64,000 nucleotides of DNA from Streptomyces sp. ISL-10 (GTDB taxonomy: Bacteria > Actinomycetota > Actinomycetes > Streptomycetales > Streptomycetaceae). Positions 24,508-31,484 of this stretch are shown one piece after another (the first letter of the stretch is position 1; each line of letters opens with the position of its first letter). The position numbers and the translations under genes are program-made. The notes beneath the pieces are model-generated. The model did not search any database. It saw only the letters and a list, made by a program, of their open reading frames with translations, and was not told where the DNA came from. The stretch is taken from positions 62,001 to 126,000 of the forward strand of contig NZ_JAGGOJ010000016.1 of the NCBI RefSeq assembly GCF_018614575.1, written 5' to 3'.

Positions 24508-24867
24508 TCAGCCTCCCCAGATGTCGTGGAGCCGTACTTCGAGGACCGCGAGCACAACGGCCCCTGCCGCCACGGTCGCCGAGCCCCAGCGGGTGCGCTC
24601 CCCCAGTGACAGGAACCCGGCGGCGGGCACCGCGAGGGCGGAGCCGATCAGATACGCCAGGAAGATCGCCGTGCCCTCGTCGGCCTTTTCGCCCCGGGCC
24701 AGCTGCACGATCCCGACGACCAGCTGGGCCAGCGCAAGGACCGACACCACGGCCATGCCGATGAAGTGCCAGTCCTTGGTCGGCTGATCGCGGTACGCGG
24801 CGAAGCCGCACCATGAGGCAAGGGCGAGCGCGGTCACGGCGACCGCGACCGTCAGGGCGTCGAGCAT
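24508..24867 (-). CDS. Small membrane protein of unknown function, first of a pair
   Basis: A 119-residue protein with about four hydrophobic helices (LTVAVAVTALALASWCGFAA, FIGMAVVSVLALAQLVVGIV, AIFLAYLIGSALAVPAAGFL, AVVLAVLEVRLHDIWGG). The RDQPTKDWHFIG and RGEKADEG loops are polar. I recognise no family. It is transcribed with the 146-residue membrane gene. The ATG has no Shine-Dalgarno; TACGCT on the minus strand ends 7 nt upstream, suggesting a leaderless mRNA. Confidence 0.72.
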   Translation of the reverse strand: MLDALTVAVAVTALALASWCGFAAYRDQPTKDWHFIGMAVVSVLALAQLVVGIVQLARGEKADEGTAIFLAYLIGSALAVPAAGFLSLGERTRWGSATVAAGAVVLAVLEVRLHDIWGG

Positions 24868-24874
24868 GGGCTCG

Positions 24875-24880
24875 AGCGTA
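24875..24880 (-). promoter_or_regulatory. -10-like element of the two membrane-protein genes
   Basis: TACGCT on the minus strand, 7 nt before the ATG at 24867, without a ribosome binding site. Confidence 0.45.
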
Positions 24881-24953
24881 TTACGGCCCGAGGGGCGCGA
24901 TGCGCTCGACCCCGCTCCGAGGGGCGTTGCGATCGGTGCTTAGGGTCGTCGCC

Positions 24954-25601
24954 ATGGAGATCCACGCCGAAGCCCTGCTGTTCGACAACGACGGAACCCT
25001 CGTCTCCTCCCTGGAGTCGGTCGACCGCTGCTGGGCGAAGTGGGCGCGCGAGTACGGAATCACGAGGGAGGACTTCGCCCGCGTCGAGCTGCACGGCCGG
25101 CCCGCAGCCGAGATAGCCGCCGATCTGCTGCCCGCCGATGTGGTGCCCGAGGCGGTCGCCCGCATCGAGACCCTGGAGGTCGAGGACGTGGCCGGGTCCG
25201 TGGTGGCGCTGCCCGGCACGCAGGCACTCCTCGCCCAGCTGCCGCCCGAGCGGTGGGCCGTGGTCACCTCGGCCACCCGGCGGCTCGCCGAGGCTCGGCT
25301 GGAAGAGGTGGGGATCCGGCCCAAGACGACCGTCGCCGCCGACGACATCACCCGGGGCAAGCCGGACCCCGAGCCGTACCTGCTCGCGGCCCGCCTCCTC
25401 GGCGTGGACCCGGCGCGCTGCGTCGTCTTCGAGGACGCCCCGGCCGGGCTGGCCTCCGCACGCGCCGCCGGCATGCGCACCGTGGCCTTGACCACAACGC
25501 ACCGTCCCGGCGAGCTGGACGCCGATGTGGTCGTCAGCGACCTGGCGGACGTGTCCGTGCAGGTGACTGCGTACGGGCTGACGGTCACCGCAGGCGGCTG
25601 A
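24954..25601 (+). CDS. HAD-IA family sugar-phosphatase-like hydrolase
   Basis: A 215-residue haloacid-dehalogenase hydrolase. Motif I is LLFDNDGTLVSSLESVDR (D-x-D nucleophile), motif II is the VVTSAT segment, motif III is the lysine in TRGKPDPEPYLLAA, and motif IV is VVFEDAPAGLASARAAGM. The insert between motifs I and II is the C1 helical cap. It dephosphorylates small phosphorylated sugars or related molecules; substrate unknown. The ATG at 24954 is followed at once by the nucleophile strand. It is divergent from the membrane pair and lies upstream of metNIQ. Confidence 0.92.
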   Translation: MEIHAEALLFDNDGTLVSSLESVDRCWAKWAREYGITREDFARVELHGRPAAEIAADLLPADVVPEAVARIETLEVEDVAGSVVALPGTQALLAQLPPERWAVVTSATRRLAEARLEEVGIRPKTTVAADDITRGKPDPEPYLLAARLLGVDPARCVVFEDAPAGLASARAAGMRTVALTTTHRPGELDADVVVSDLADVSVQVTAYGLTVTAGG

Positions 25602-25633
25602 GTGTCCGTATGGTGTGCCAGGAGTGTCCGTAT
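25601..25633 (+). repeat. 11-bp direct repeat upstream of the met leader
   Basis: AGTGTCCGTAT occurs at 25601-25611 and again at 25623-25633, exactly 22 bp apart (about two helical turns). The second copy runs into AGCGGAC, giving a partial inverted repeat. It lies about 50-80 nt before the leader ORF and could be an operator for the metNIQ transcript. Confidence 0.55.
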
Positions 25634-25682
25634 AGCGGACGCCCTGGATGTGCGCACCGGGCTGTCTGTTTTACTTCCCACC

Positions 25683-25769
25683 ATGACCACGACGAGCAGC
25701 CGCACCCTTGCGACCGAGGCGATCACGACGCCCGGTGCTCGTTGTATGCGTCGAATGTGCGCCTTCTGA
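25683..25769 (+). CDS. Putative Cys/Met-rich leader peptide of metNIQ
   Basis: A 28-codon ORF starting ATG ACC ACG ACG and ending ...GARCMRRMCAF stop. The last eight residues hold two Cys and two Met, which is far above background. It sits about 215 nt before metN, followed 17 nt later by a hairpin. Cysteine- or methionine-sensing attenuation by ribosome stalling is known for other actinobacterial sulfur operons; this instance is inferred. It could also be a chance ORF. Confidence 0.5.
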   Translation: MTTTSSRTLATEAITTPGARCMRRMCAF

Positions 25770-25786
25770 GGGTCCCTGCCTGAGCC

Positions 25787-25808
25787 GCCTCGCGCCCCGA
25801 AGCGAGGC
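25787..25808 (+). promoter_or_regulatory. Hairpin downstream of the leader ORF
   Basis: Perfect 7-bp stem GCCTCGC / GCGAGGC with an 8-nt loop, starting 17 nt after the leader stop codon. It could be an attenuator or antiterminator element. There is no U-tract. Confidence 0.4.
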
Positions 25809-25985
25809 CGACAGCCGCGCCGCGTCCGATCGTCCCCGCAGCCACGGAGGACTCCCGGACCGAGCCTGCCCCGCGCACGCCCCCCGGCCACAAGCCGCGG
25901 ATGCCGTGCCGCAGAGGACTGTCTGAACCGAATGCCCCGTGCCCGGCGGACACCGCGCCGTGCACTCGACAGTGACGGAAACCCT

Positions 25986-27047
25986 GTGATCACCACTACG
26001 GGCCTGACCAAGGTCTACTCATCGCGAGGCCGCGAAGTCACCGCTCTGGACGGCGTCGACCTGCACGTCCGCGAGGGCGAGGTCTACGGAGTCATCGGCC
26101 GCAGCGGCGCCGGAAAGTCCTCGCTCATCCGCTGCGTCAACCTCCTCGAGCGCCCCACCTCCGGCACCGTGACCGTCGCCGGCCAGGACCTCACCGCACT
26201 CGCCGGCCGCGGCCGGCGCGCGTCGAAGGAACTGCGCGAGGCCCGCAGCCGCATCGGCATGGTCTTCCAGCACTTCAACCTGCTGTCCTCGCGCACCGTC
26301 AAGGACAACGTCGAACTGCCCCTGGAGATCCTCGGTGTCACCGGCGCCGAGCGCTCCCGCAAGGCGCTCGAACTCCTCGACCTCGTCGGCCTCGCCGACA
26401 AGGCCAAGGCGTACCCCGCCCAGCTCTCCGGCGGACAGAAGCAGCGCGTCGGCATCGCCCGCGCCCTCGCCGGCGACCCCAAGGTGCTGCTGTCCGACGA
26501 GGCGACCAGCGCCCTCGACCCCGAGACCACCCGGTCGATCCTCCAGCTGCTGCGTGACCTCAACCGGCAACTCGGACTGACGGTGCTGCTCATCACCCAC
26601 GAGATGGACGTCGTCAAGACCATCTGCGACTCCGCCGCCCTGATGAAGAAGGGGAAGATCATCGAATCCGGCACGGTGAGCGAACTGCTCGCGACCCCCG
26701 GCTCCGAGCTCGCCCAGGAACTGTTCCCGGTGAGCGGCGAGGCGTCCGCCCCCGACCGCACCGTCGTCGACGTCACCTTCCATGGCGAGGCAGCCACCCA
26801 GCCGGTGATCTCCCAGCTCTCCCGGACGTACAACGTCGACATCTCCATCCTGGGCGCCGCGATGGACACCGTCGGCGGCAAGCAGATCGGCCGCATGCGC
26901 ATCGAACTCCCCGGACGCTACGAGGAGAACGTCGTCCCCGTCGGCTTCCTGCGCGAGCAGGGCCTCCAGGTCGACGTCGTCGAGCTCGCCGCCCTCGCCG
27001 CCGTTCCCGCGCAGGGCGCCGCGCTCGTCGAGGAGGTCGCGAAGTGA
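25986..27047 (+). CDS. metN: Methionine ABC importer, ATP-binding subunit
   Basis: A 353-residue ATPase for D/L-methionine import. Walker A is GRSGAGKSSLIR, the Q-loop is FQHFNLLSS, the signature is LSGGQKQRVGIARALA and Walker B is LLSDEATSALDP. The C-terminal ~100 residues hold the NIL/ACT-like domain (ISQLSRTYNVDISILGAA) through which methionine inhibits transport. The GTG at 25986 matches the family start; an ATG at 25932 would add 18 basic residues lacking support. It overlaps metI by 4 nt. Regulation probably involves the leader ORF upstream. Confidence 0.95.
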   Translation: MITTTGLTKVYSSRGREVTALDGVDLHVREGEVYGVIGRSGAGKSSLIRCVNLLERPTSGTVTVAGQDLTALAGRGRRASKELREARSRIGMVFQHFNLLSSRTVKDNVELPLEILGVTGAERSRKALELLDLVGLADKAKAYPAQLSGGQKQRVGIARALAGDPKVLLSDEATSALDPETTRSILQLLRDLNRQLGLTVLLITHEMDVVKTICDSAALMKKGKIIESGTVSELLATPGSELAQELFPVSGEASAPDRTVVDVTFHGEAATQPVISQLSRTYNVDISILGAAMDTVGGKQIGRMRIELPGRYEENVVPVGFLREQGLQVDVVELAALAAVPAQGAALVEEVAK

Positions 27048-27715
27048 CCTGGTCCGAGATGCAGCCCCTGCTCACCCAGGGCACGCTCGACACCCTCTAC
27101 ATGGTGCTGTGGGCCACCCTCGTCACCGTCGCCGGCGGACTCCCGCTCGGTGTGCTCCTCGTCCTCACCGACAAGGGCGGCCTGCTGCAGAACACCCCGG
27201 TGAACAAGGCCGTCGGGGTGATCGTGAACATCGGCCGCTCCCTGCCGTTCATCATCCTGCTTATCGCGCTGATCCCCTTCACCACCCTCGTCGTCGGCAC
27301 CTTCATCGGCCCCACCGCGATGATCGTGCCGCTCGCCGTCGGCGCCATCCCCTTCTTCGCCCGGCTCGTCGAGACGGCGATCCGCGAGGTCGACCACGGG
27401 CTCGTCGAGGCCGTCCAGTCCATGGGCGGCTCGATCCCCACCATCGTCCGCAAGGTGCTGCTCCCGCAGGCCCTTCCCTCGCTCGTCTCGGCCGTCACCA
27501 CCACCGTGATCGTCCTCGTCGGCTACTCGGCGATGGCCGGAGCGGTGGGTGGCGAAGGCCTCGGCTCCAAGGCCGTCACCTACGGATTCCAGCGCTTCGA
27601 GACGCAGTTCATGCTCATCACCGTCGTGATCCTGATCGCGATCGTGACCGTCGTGCAGCTCGTCGGCGACGGAGCCGTACGGCTGCTGGCCCGCCGCGGA
27701 CGCGCCGCGAGCTGA
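27044..27715 (+). CDS. metI: Methionine ABC importer, permease subunit
   Basis: A 223-residue permease with about five helices. The EAA loop is VEAVQSMGGSIPTIVRKVLLPQA, which contacts MetN. VGYSAMAGAVGGEGLGSKAV is also typical of MetI. The GTG start overlaps the metN stop (GTGA), so both are translated in coupling. It sits in the cytoplasmic membrane as a homodimer. The gene for the binding lipoprotein, metQ, follows 92 nt downstream. Confidence 0.95.
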   Translation: MTWSEMQPLLTQGTLDTLYMVLWATLVTVAGGLPLGVLLVLTDKGGLLQNTPVNKAVGVIVNIGRSLPFIILLIALIPFTTLVVGTFIGPTAMIVPLAVGAIPFFARLVETAIREVDHGLVEAVQSMGGSIPTIVRKVLLPQALPSLVSAVTTTVIVLVGYSAMAGAVGGEGLGSKAVTYGFQRFETQFMLITVVILIAIVTVVQLVGDGAVRLLARRGRAAS

Positions 27716-27807
27716 CCCGCGGACCGTCCGCCCCCAACAGCCCGCCCCCCAACAGCCCGCACTCCTTGTCCGGGCGTTGTTCCACCCATGAGAAAGAGGC
27801 ACTTTTC

Positions 27808-28668
27808 GTGCGCAAGAACATCAAGCTCACCGCGGCTGCCGCCGCCATCGCCGCTCTCGCCCTCGGCCTGACCGCCTGCGGCACGGCCTCCGACCCCGGC
27901 GTCCAGAGCGACTCCGGCGCCAAGGGCGACGCGTCCAAGGCGCTCGTCGTCGCCGCATCCCCGACGCCGCACGCCGACATCCTGAACTACGTCAAGGACA
28001 AGCTGGCGGCCGAGGCGGGCCTGAAGCTGGAGGTCAAGGAGTTCACGGACTACGTCCTGCCGAACACCGCCACCCAGCAGGGCCAGGTCGACGCCAACTA
28101 CTTCCAGCACAAGCCGTACCTGGACGACTTCAACAAGAAGAACAAGACGACCATCGTCCCGGTCGTCGACGTCCACCTCGAGCCCCTCGGCCTCTACTCC
28201 AAGAAGGCCAAGGACATCAAGGACATCAAGGCCGGCCAGACCATCGCCGTCCCCAACGACACGACCAACGAGGGCCGCGCGCTGGCGCTGCTCGCCGGCA
28301 ACGGTCTGATCACCCTCAAGGACGGCGCCGGCTCCGATGCCAAGCTCTCCGACATCGAGGACGCCAAGGGCCTGAAGTTCAAGGAGCTGGAGGCCGCCAC
28401 GCTGCCCCGCGCCCTGAACGACGTCGACGCCGCCGTCATCAACGGCAACTACGCCATCGAGGCGGACCTCAAGCCCGCCTCGGACTCCCTGGTGCTGGAG
28501 AAGGCCGAGGACAACCCGTACGCCAACTTCCTCGCCGTCAAGGACGGCAACCAGGACGACCCGCGCGTACAGAAGCTCGCGAAGCTCCTGAACTCGCCCG
28601 AGGTGAAGAAGTTCATCGAGGACACGTACCAGGGCTCCGTCGTCTCCGCCTTCGGCGCGGCCAAGTAG
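27808..28668 (+). CDS. metQ: Methionine-binding lipoprotein
   Basis: A 286-residue NlpA-family lipoprotein. The signal peptide ends in the lipobox LTAC (Cys at ~25), so it is anchored outside. The mature part shows VVAASPTPHADILNYVKDKL, NTATQQGQVDANYFQHKPYL, VPNDTTNEGRALALL and INGNYAIEADLKP, all methionine-binding family segments. The GTG at 27808 is preceded by GAAAGAGG; the frame has no ATG between. It delivers methionine (or a dipeptide) to MetNI. Confidence 0.95.
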   Translation: MRKNIKLTAAAAAIAALALGLTACGTASDPGVQSDSGAKGDASKALVVAASPTPHADILNYVKDKLAAEAGLKLEVKEFTDYVLPNTATQQGQVDANYFQHKPYLDDFNKKNKTTIVPVVDVHLEPLGLYSKKAKDIKDIKAGQTIAVPNDTTNEGRALALLAGNGLITLKDGAGSDAKLSDIEDAKGLKFKELEAATLPRALNDVDAAVINGNYAIEADLKPASDSLVLEKAEDNPYANFLAVKDGNQDDPRVQKLAKLLNSPEVKKFIEDTYQGSVVSAFGAAK

Positions 28669-28692
28669 TCGCGAAGCGAGGCCACTTGACGC

Positions 28693-28726
28693 CGGCCCCG
28701 GGCACCCACCAAGGTGCGCGGGGCCG
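28693..28726 (+). terminator. Long hairpin after metQ
   Basis: Outer 8-bp stem CGGCCCCG / CGGGGCCG, one G/G mismatch, inner 5-bp stem GCACC / GGTGC and a 6-nt loop. Located 24 nt after the stop. Confidence 0.65.
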
Positions 28727-28843
28727 CGTCGTACCTGCCACCCTCCCATGCACAGCCGACAGCCGATGTTGCATGCTGTGCCTTTACGGCTACGACGCCC
28801 ACACGGCAACGACCCTTTCGACGGTCCCGGCATGGAGCAGTGC

Positions 28844-29473
28844 ATGACTCACACCTTCCCGGACGTGTCCATCAGCACGGAGCGGTTGGTGCTGCGTCCC
28901 TTGGAGGACGCCGACATCGCGGCGTTCACCGAGATGATGAACGACGAGCTGACCACGGCCTGGACGTCGGTACCGCACCCCTACACAACACGGGACGCCG
29001 AGGAATGGGTCCGCAGGATCGCTCCTGCGGAGCGCACGACGGGCCGCGGCATCGTCCTCGCCGTCACCGAGTTCCTCACCCAGCGGCTCGTCGGCACCGT
29101 CCACCTGCAGAACACCAACTGGCGGACGCTCGCCACCGAGGTCGCCTATGTCACCGCGCCCTGGGCACGCGGCGAGGGCTACGCCACCGAATCGGTCCTC
29201 GCGGTCGCCCTGTGGCTGTTCCGCAACCAGAAGTTCGAGCGCCTGGAGCTGCGCACCGCCGCCGACAACACCGCTTCCCAGCAGGTCGCCCAGAAGATCG
29301 GCTGCATCAGCGAAGGCGTCCTGCGCAACGCCTGGATAGCGCGCAGCCAGACCGAGGACGGCGGCTGGACCGACATCCGCACCGACCTGATCGTGTGGAG
29401 CCTGCTTCCCGAGGACCTGGAGGCCGACCGTCTGGCGGAGGCCGGCTACGCCTCCTACACCGACTGGAACTGA
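28844..29473 (+). CDS. GNAT acetyltransferase of the RimJ/RimL-like (Acetyltransf_3) type
   Basis: A 209-residue protein. The N-terminal STERLVLRPLEDADIAAFTEMM is the standard opening of RimJ/RimL-like GNATs. Acetyl-CoA binding lies in YVTAPWARGEGYATESVLAVALW, followed by LELRTAADNTASQQVAQKIG with the NxxS helix and GVLRN. It likely acetylates a small molecule, amino group or protein N-terminus; target unknown. The ATG at 28844 has GGAGCA 5 nt upstream; an ATG at 28832 would add four residues. A long hairpin separates it from metQ. Confidence 0.9.
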   Translation: MTHTFPDVSISTERLVLRPLEDADIAAFTEMMNDELTTAWTSVPHPYTTRDAEEWVRRIAPAERTTGRGIVLAVTEFLTQRLVGTVHLQNTNWRTLATEVAYVTAPWARGEGYATESVLAVALWLFRNQKFERLELRTAADNTASQQVAQKIGCISEGVLRNAWIARSQTEDGGWTDIRTDLIVWSLLPEDLEADRLAEAGYASYTDWN

Positions 29474-29620
29474 CCTCCCGCCTCCGGCGCGGACCCGGTA
29501 CACCCGCCCACCGCCATGGGGGCACACCCTCACCCCCTGAACCCTTCCAGGTACGCTCACGAGGCGACGCGCATCGCGCGAAACGGCCCCGACCTGCAAC
29601 AAATCCAGGAGACTGACGAG

Positions 29621-30853
29621 ATGGCCGACCGGGTCACGGTGATCGGCTGGGACGGTTCGCCGCTCACCCAGGCGGCCAGGTCAGCGCTGTCGGCCGCGAC
29701 CCTGGTCGCCGGCGCCGCCCACCACCTGGTCCTGCCCGAAGTCCCGCCCCGCGCCGAACGCATCCGCCTCGGCAGCGTCGATCTGGCCGCCCGGCGCATC
29801 GCGAGCCACCGCGGCAGCGCCGTCGTCCTCGCCGACGGCGACCCCGGCTTCTTCGGCGTCGTACGCACCCTGCGCGCGCCGGAACACGGCCTGGAGGTCG
29901 AGGTCGTCCCCGCCGTCTCGTCCGTCGCCACCGCCTTCGCCCGGGCCGGCATGCCCTGGGACGACGCCCAGATCGTCGTCGCCCACCGTCGGACGCTGCG
30001 CCGCGCCGTCAACGTGTGCCGGGCGCATACCAAGGTCGCCGTCCTCACCTCCCCTGGCGCCGGCCCGGCAGAGCTCGCGCTCCTCCTCGACGGGGTGCAC
30101 CGCACCTTCGTCATCTGCGAGGAGCAGGGCACCGCCCGCGAACAGGTCACCGTCCTCACCTCCGACAAGGTCGCCGACCACGTTTGGCGCGACCCCAACG
30201 TCGTCATCGTCATCGGCGGGGCGGGCAGTCTCACCGCCGTGTCCGGCAACCGCTCCGGCTGGATCGCCGGACGGGAGCCGGGCTATCCGCCCGAGCTACG
30301 CGGCTGGGCCCTGCCGCCCGCGGACCCGCAGGCGCCGCCGGCCCGCGAGGGCGAGTACGCCGGACTGCGCGCCGCCCAACTGGCCCGCCTCGGCCCCCGC
30401 ATCGGCGACCTCGTCTGGGACATCGGCTCCGGCGGCGGCGCGCTCGCCGCGGAGGCCGCCCGCTTCGGAGCCGCGGTCATCGCGGTCGACGCCGACCCGG
30501 ACGCCTGCCGCCGCAGCGCGAGCGAGGCACGACGCCTCGGCGTCCAGCTCCAGGTCGTCCAGGGCCGCGCCCCCCACGTCCTGGAACGGCTGCCCGAACC
30601 GGACGTCGTACGCATCGGTGGTGGGGGAGTGCCCGTCGTCACGGCGGTCGCCGACCGCCGGCCCCAGCGCATCGTCACCCACGCCTCCACTCGCGACGAG
30701 GCGGAGTCCATCGGGGCGGCCCTGGCGGCGGGTGGTTACGACGTCGAATGCGCGCTGCTCCAGGCCGTAGAACTGGACACCACCGACTGGACGGAACGCG
30801 AACGCACCGTCGTCTTCCTCCTCTGCGGCCGCCACACGGAGTCCCGGGGCTAG
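29621..30853 (+). CDS. cobL: Precorrin-6Y C5,15-methyltransferase (decarboxylating), CbiE-CbiT fusion
   Basis: A 410-residue two-domain enzyme of corrin ring synthesis. The N-terminal ~1-215 is the CbiE-type tetrapyrrole methylase (VTVIGWDGSPLT, VLADGDPGFFGVVRTL, AVSSVATAFARAGMPWDD). The C-terminal ~225-410 is the CbiT-like SAM methyltransferase (LVWDIGSGGGALAAEAARFG, PDVVRIGGGG). It methylates C5 and C15 and removes the acetate side chain. The ATG at 29621 has AGGAGAC 9 nt upstream. It starts the B12 block that continues with bluB-cobT and cysG on the same strand. Confidence 0.95.
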   Translation: MADRVTVIGWDGSPLTQAARSALSAATLVAGAAHHLVLPEVPPRAERIRLGSVDLAARRIASHRGSAVVLADGDPGFFGVVRTLRAPEHGLEVEVVPAVSSVATAFARAGMPWDDAQIVVAHRRTLRRAVNVCRAHTKVAVLTSPGAGPAELALLLDGVHRTFVICEEQGTAREQVTVLTSDKVADHVWRDPNVVIVIGGAGSLTAVSGNRSGWIAGREPGYPPELRGWALPPADPQAPPAREGEYAGLRAAQLARLGPRIGDLVWDIGSGGGALAAEAARFGAAVIAVDADPDACRRSASEARRLGVQLQVVQGRAPHVLERLPEPDVVRIGGGGVPVVTAVADRRPQRIVTHASTRDEAESIGAALAAGGYDVECALLQAVELDTTDWTERERTVVFLLCGRHTESRG

Positions 30854-30894
30854 GGCTGCTCGTTCGGCCTTGCCGGGCTCGCGTGCCCCGGCAC

Positions 30895-30932
30895 GCTCCC
30901 CCACGGCCTCCGGCCTGGGAGGGGCCCCACCC
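30895..30932. repeat. Dispersed C-rich/GGGAGG hairpin repeat, copy 1
   Basis: CTCCCCCACGGCC / GGCCTGGGAGGGG-type imperfect inverted repeat. The same general layout (run of C, short arm, GGGAGG, run of C) recurs at 31021-31060, 38606-38638 and 52718-52753. Confidence 0.55.
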
Positions 30933-31020
30933 TCGTAGCCCTGCGGGCACGGGGGGTGCACCCGCGCGCTGCGTCGGCCACAGCCCCGAGTAGCTCAGCG
31001 ACGAGGGCCTCTTGGTGATC

Positions 31021-31060
31021 TCCCCCTAGCCTTCCGGCACGGGAGGTGCCTCCGGCGCCG
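31021..31060. repeat. Dispersed C-rich/GGGAGG hairpin repeat, copy 2
   Basis: TCCCCCTAGCC, then CGGGAGGTGCCTCC. It shares CGGGAGGTGCC with the copy at 52718-52753. Confidence 0.55.
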
Positions 31061-31463
31061 GACGCCGCGACCCCGCCCTGCGGGCGGACGACGGTACGGT
31101 GCGGACACTCCACGGGGCCCGCTCGCGCACAGGGAAGCAAGGCCCACACCCTCCGCGGCGGACGGTGCGAGGTAGGCTGGCCGATCGTTGTACCGCAGCC
31201 GGGCGTTCGTCGATTCCTTCGTCAATGTCCGGAAAAAGGAGTCAGTTTGGCTCCTGTTTGTGGTACGTCGGAACCGGGGGGTCGCGCGACGTGGCGCAGC
31301 CCACAGCGGACCGCGGCGGATCTTGCTGCCACGGTGGCGAACGACGGCGACAATGCTTGGGGTCCGGGGTCGATCGTGCCGCGCGGCGCACACGCTCGTT
31401 GTTGTTCACGGGCGTCAGGTGTGCCGGTCGGACGTCCCGGGCGATGGGCGAAGGAGCAAATCG

Positions 31464-31484
31464 ATGGGCGAGGGGAACGCATGA
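31464..31484 (+). CDS. Six-codon upstream ORF overlapping the bluB-cobT start
   Basis: ATG GGC GAG GGG AAC GCA TGA with AAGGAG (31451-31456) 7 nt upstream. Its stop codon overlaps the bluB-cobT ATG (ATGA, 31481-31484). Such an arrangement can couple translation. It may be a chance ORF, since GAGGGG at 31470-31475 is itself an adequate site for the main ATG. Confidence 0.4.
   Translation: MGEGNA

Larger units (their letters stand above)
30854..31463. other. 610-bp gap between cobL and bluB-cobT without a recognisable gene
   Basis: Holds two dispersed C-rich/G-rich hairpin repeats (30895-30932 and 31021-31060) and, near the end, a small upstream ORF. No cobalamin riboswitch signature (no GGTG...CC core or B12-box-like run) and no credible CDS is visible. 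A TAGGCT hexamer near 31171 and a GACAATGCT near 31349 could be promoter parts. Confidence 0.5.

Noticed and set aside
25602..25985. A SAM riboswitch upstream of metN
   Set aside because: No conserved SAM-binding core or kink-turn sequence was found; the leader ORF explains the region better.
30854..31480. A cobalamin riboswitch before bluB-cobT
   Set aside because: The conserved core and B12 box are not recognisable, and the region is filled with hairpin repeats; a covariance-model search would be decisive.
31188..31484. A 98-codon ORF ending in the six-codon uORF frame
   Set aside because: Its upstream part lacks a good start and family features; only the last six codons with AAGGAG are worth listing.
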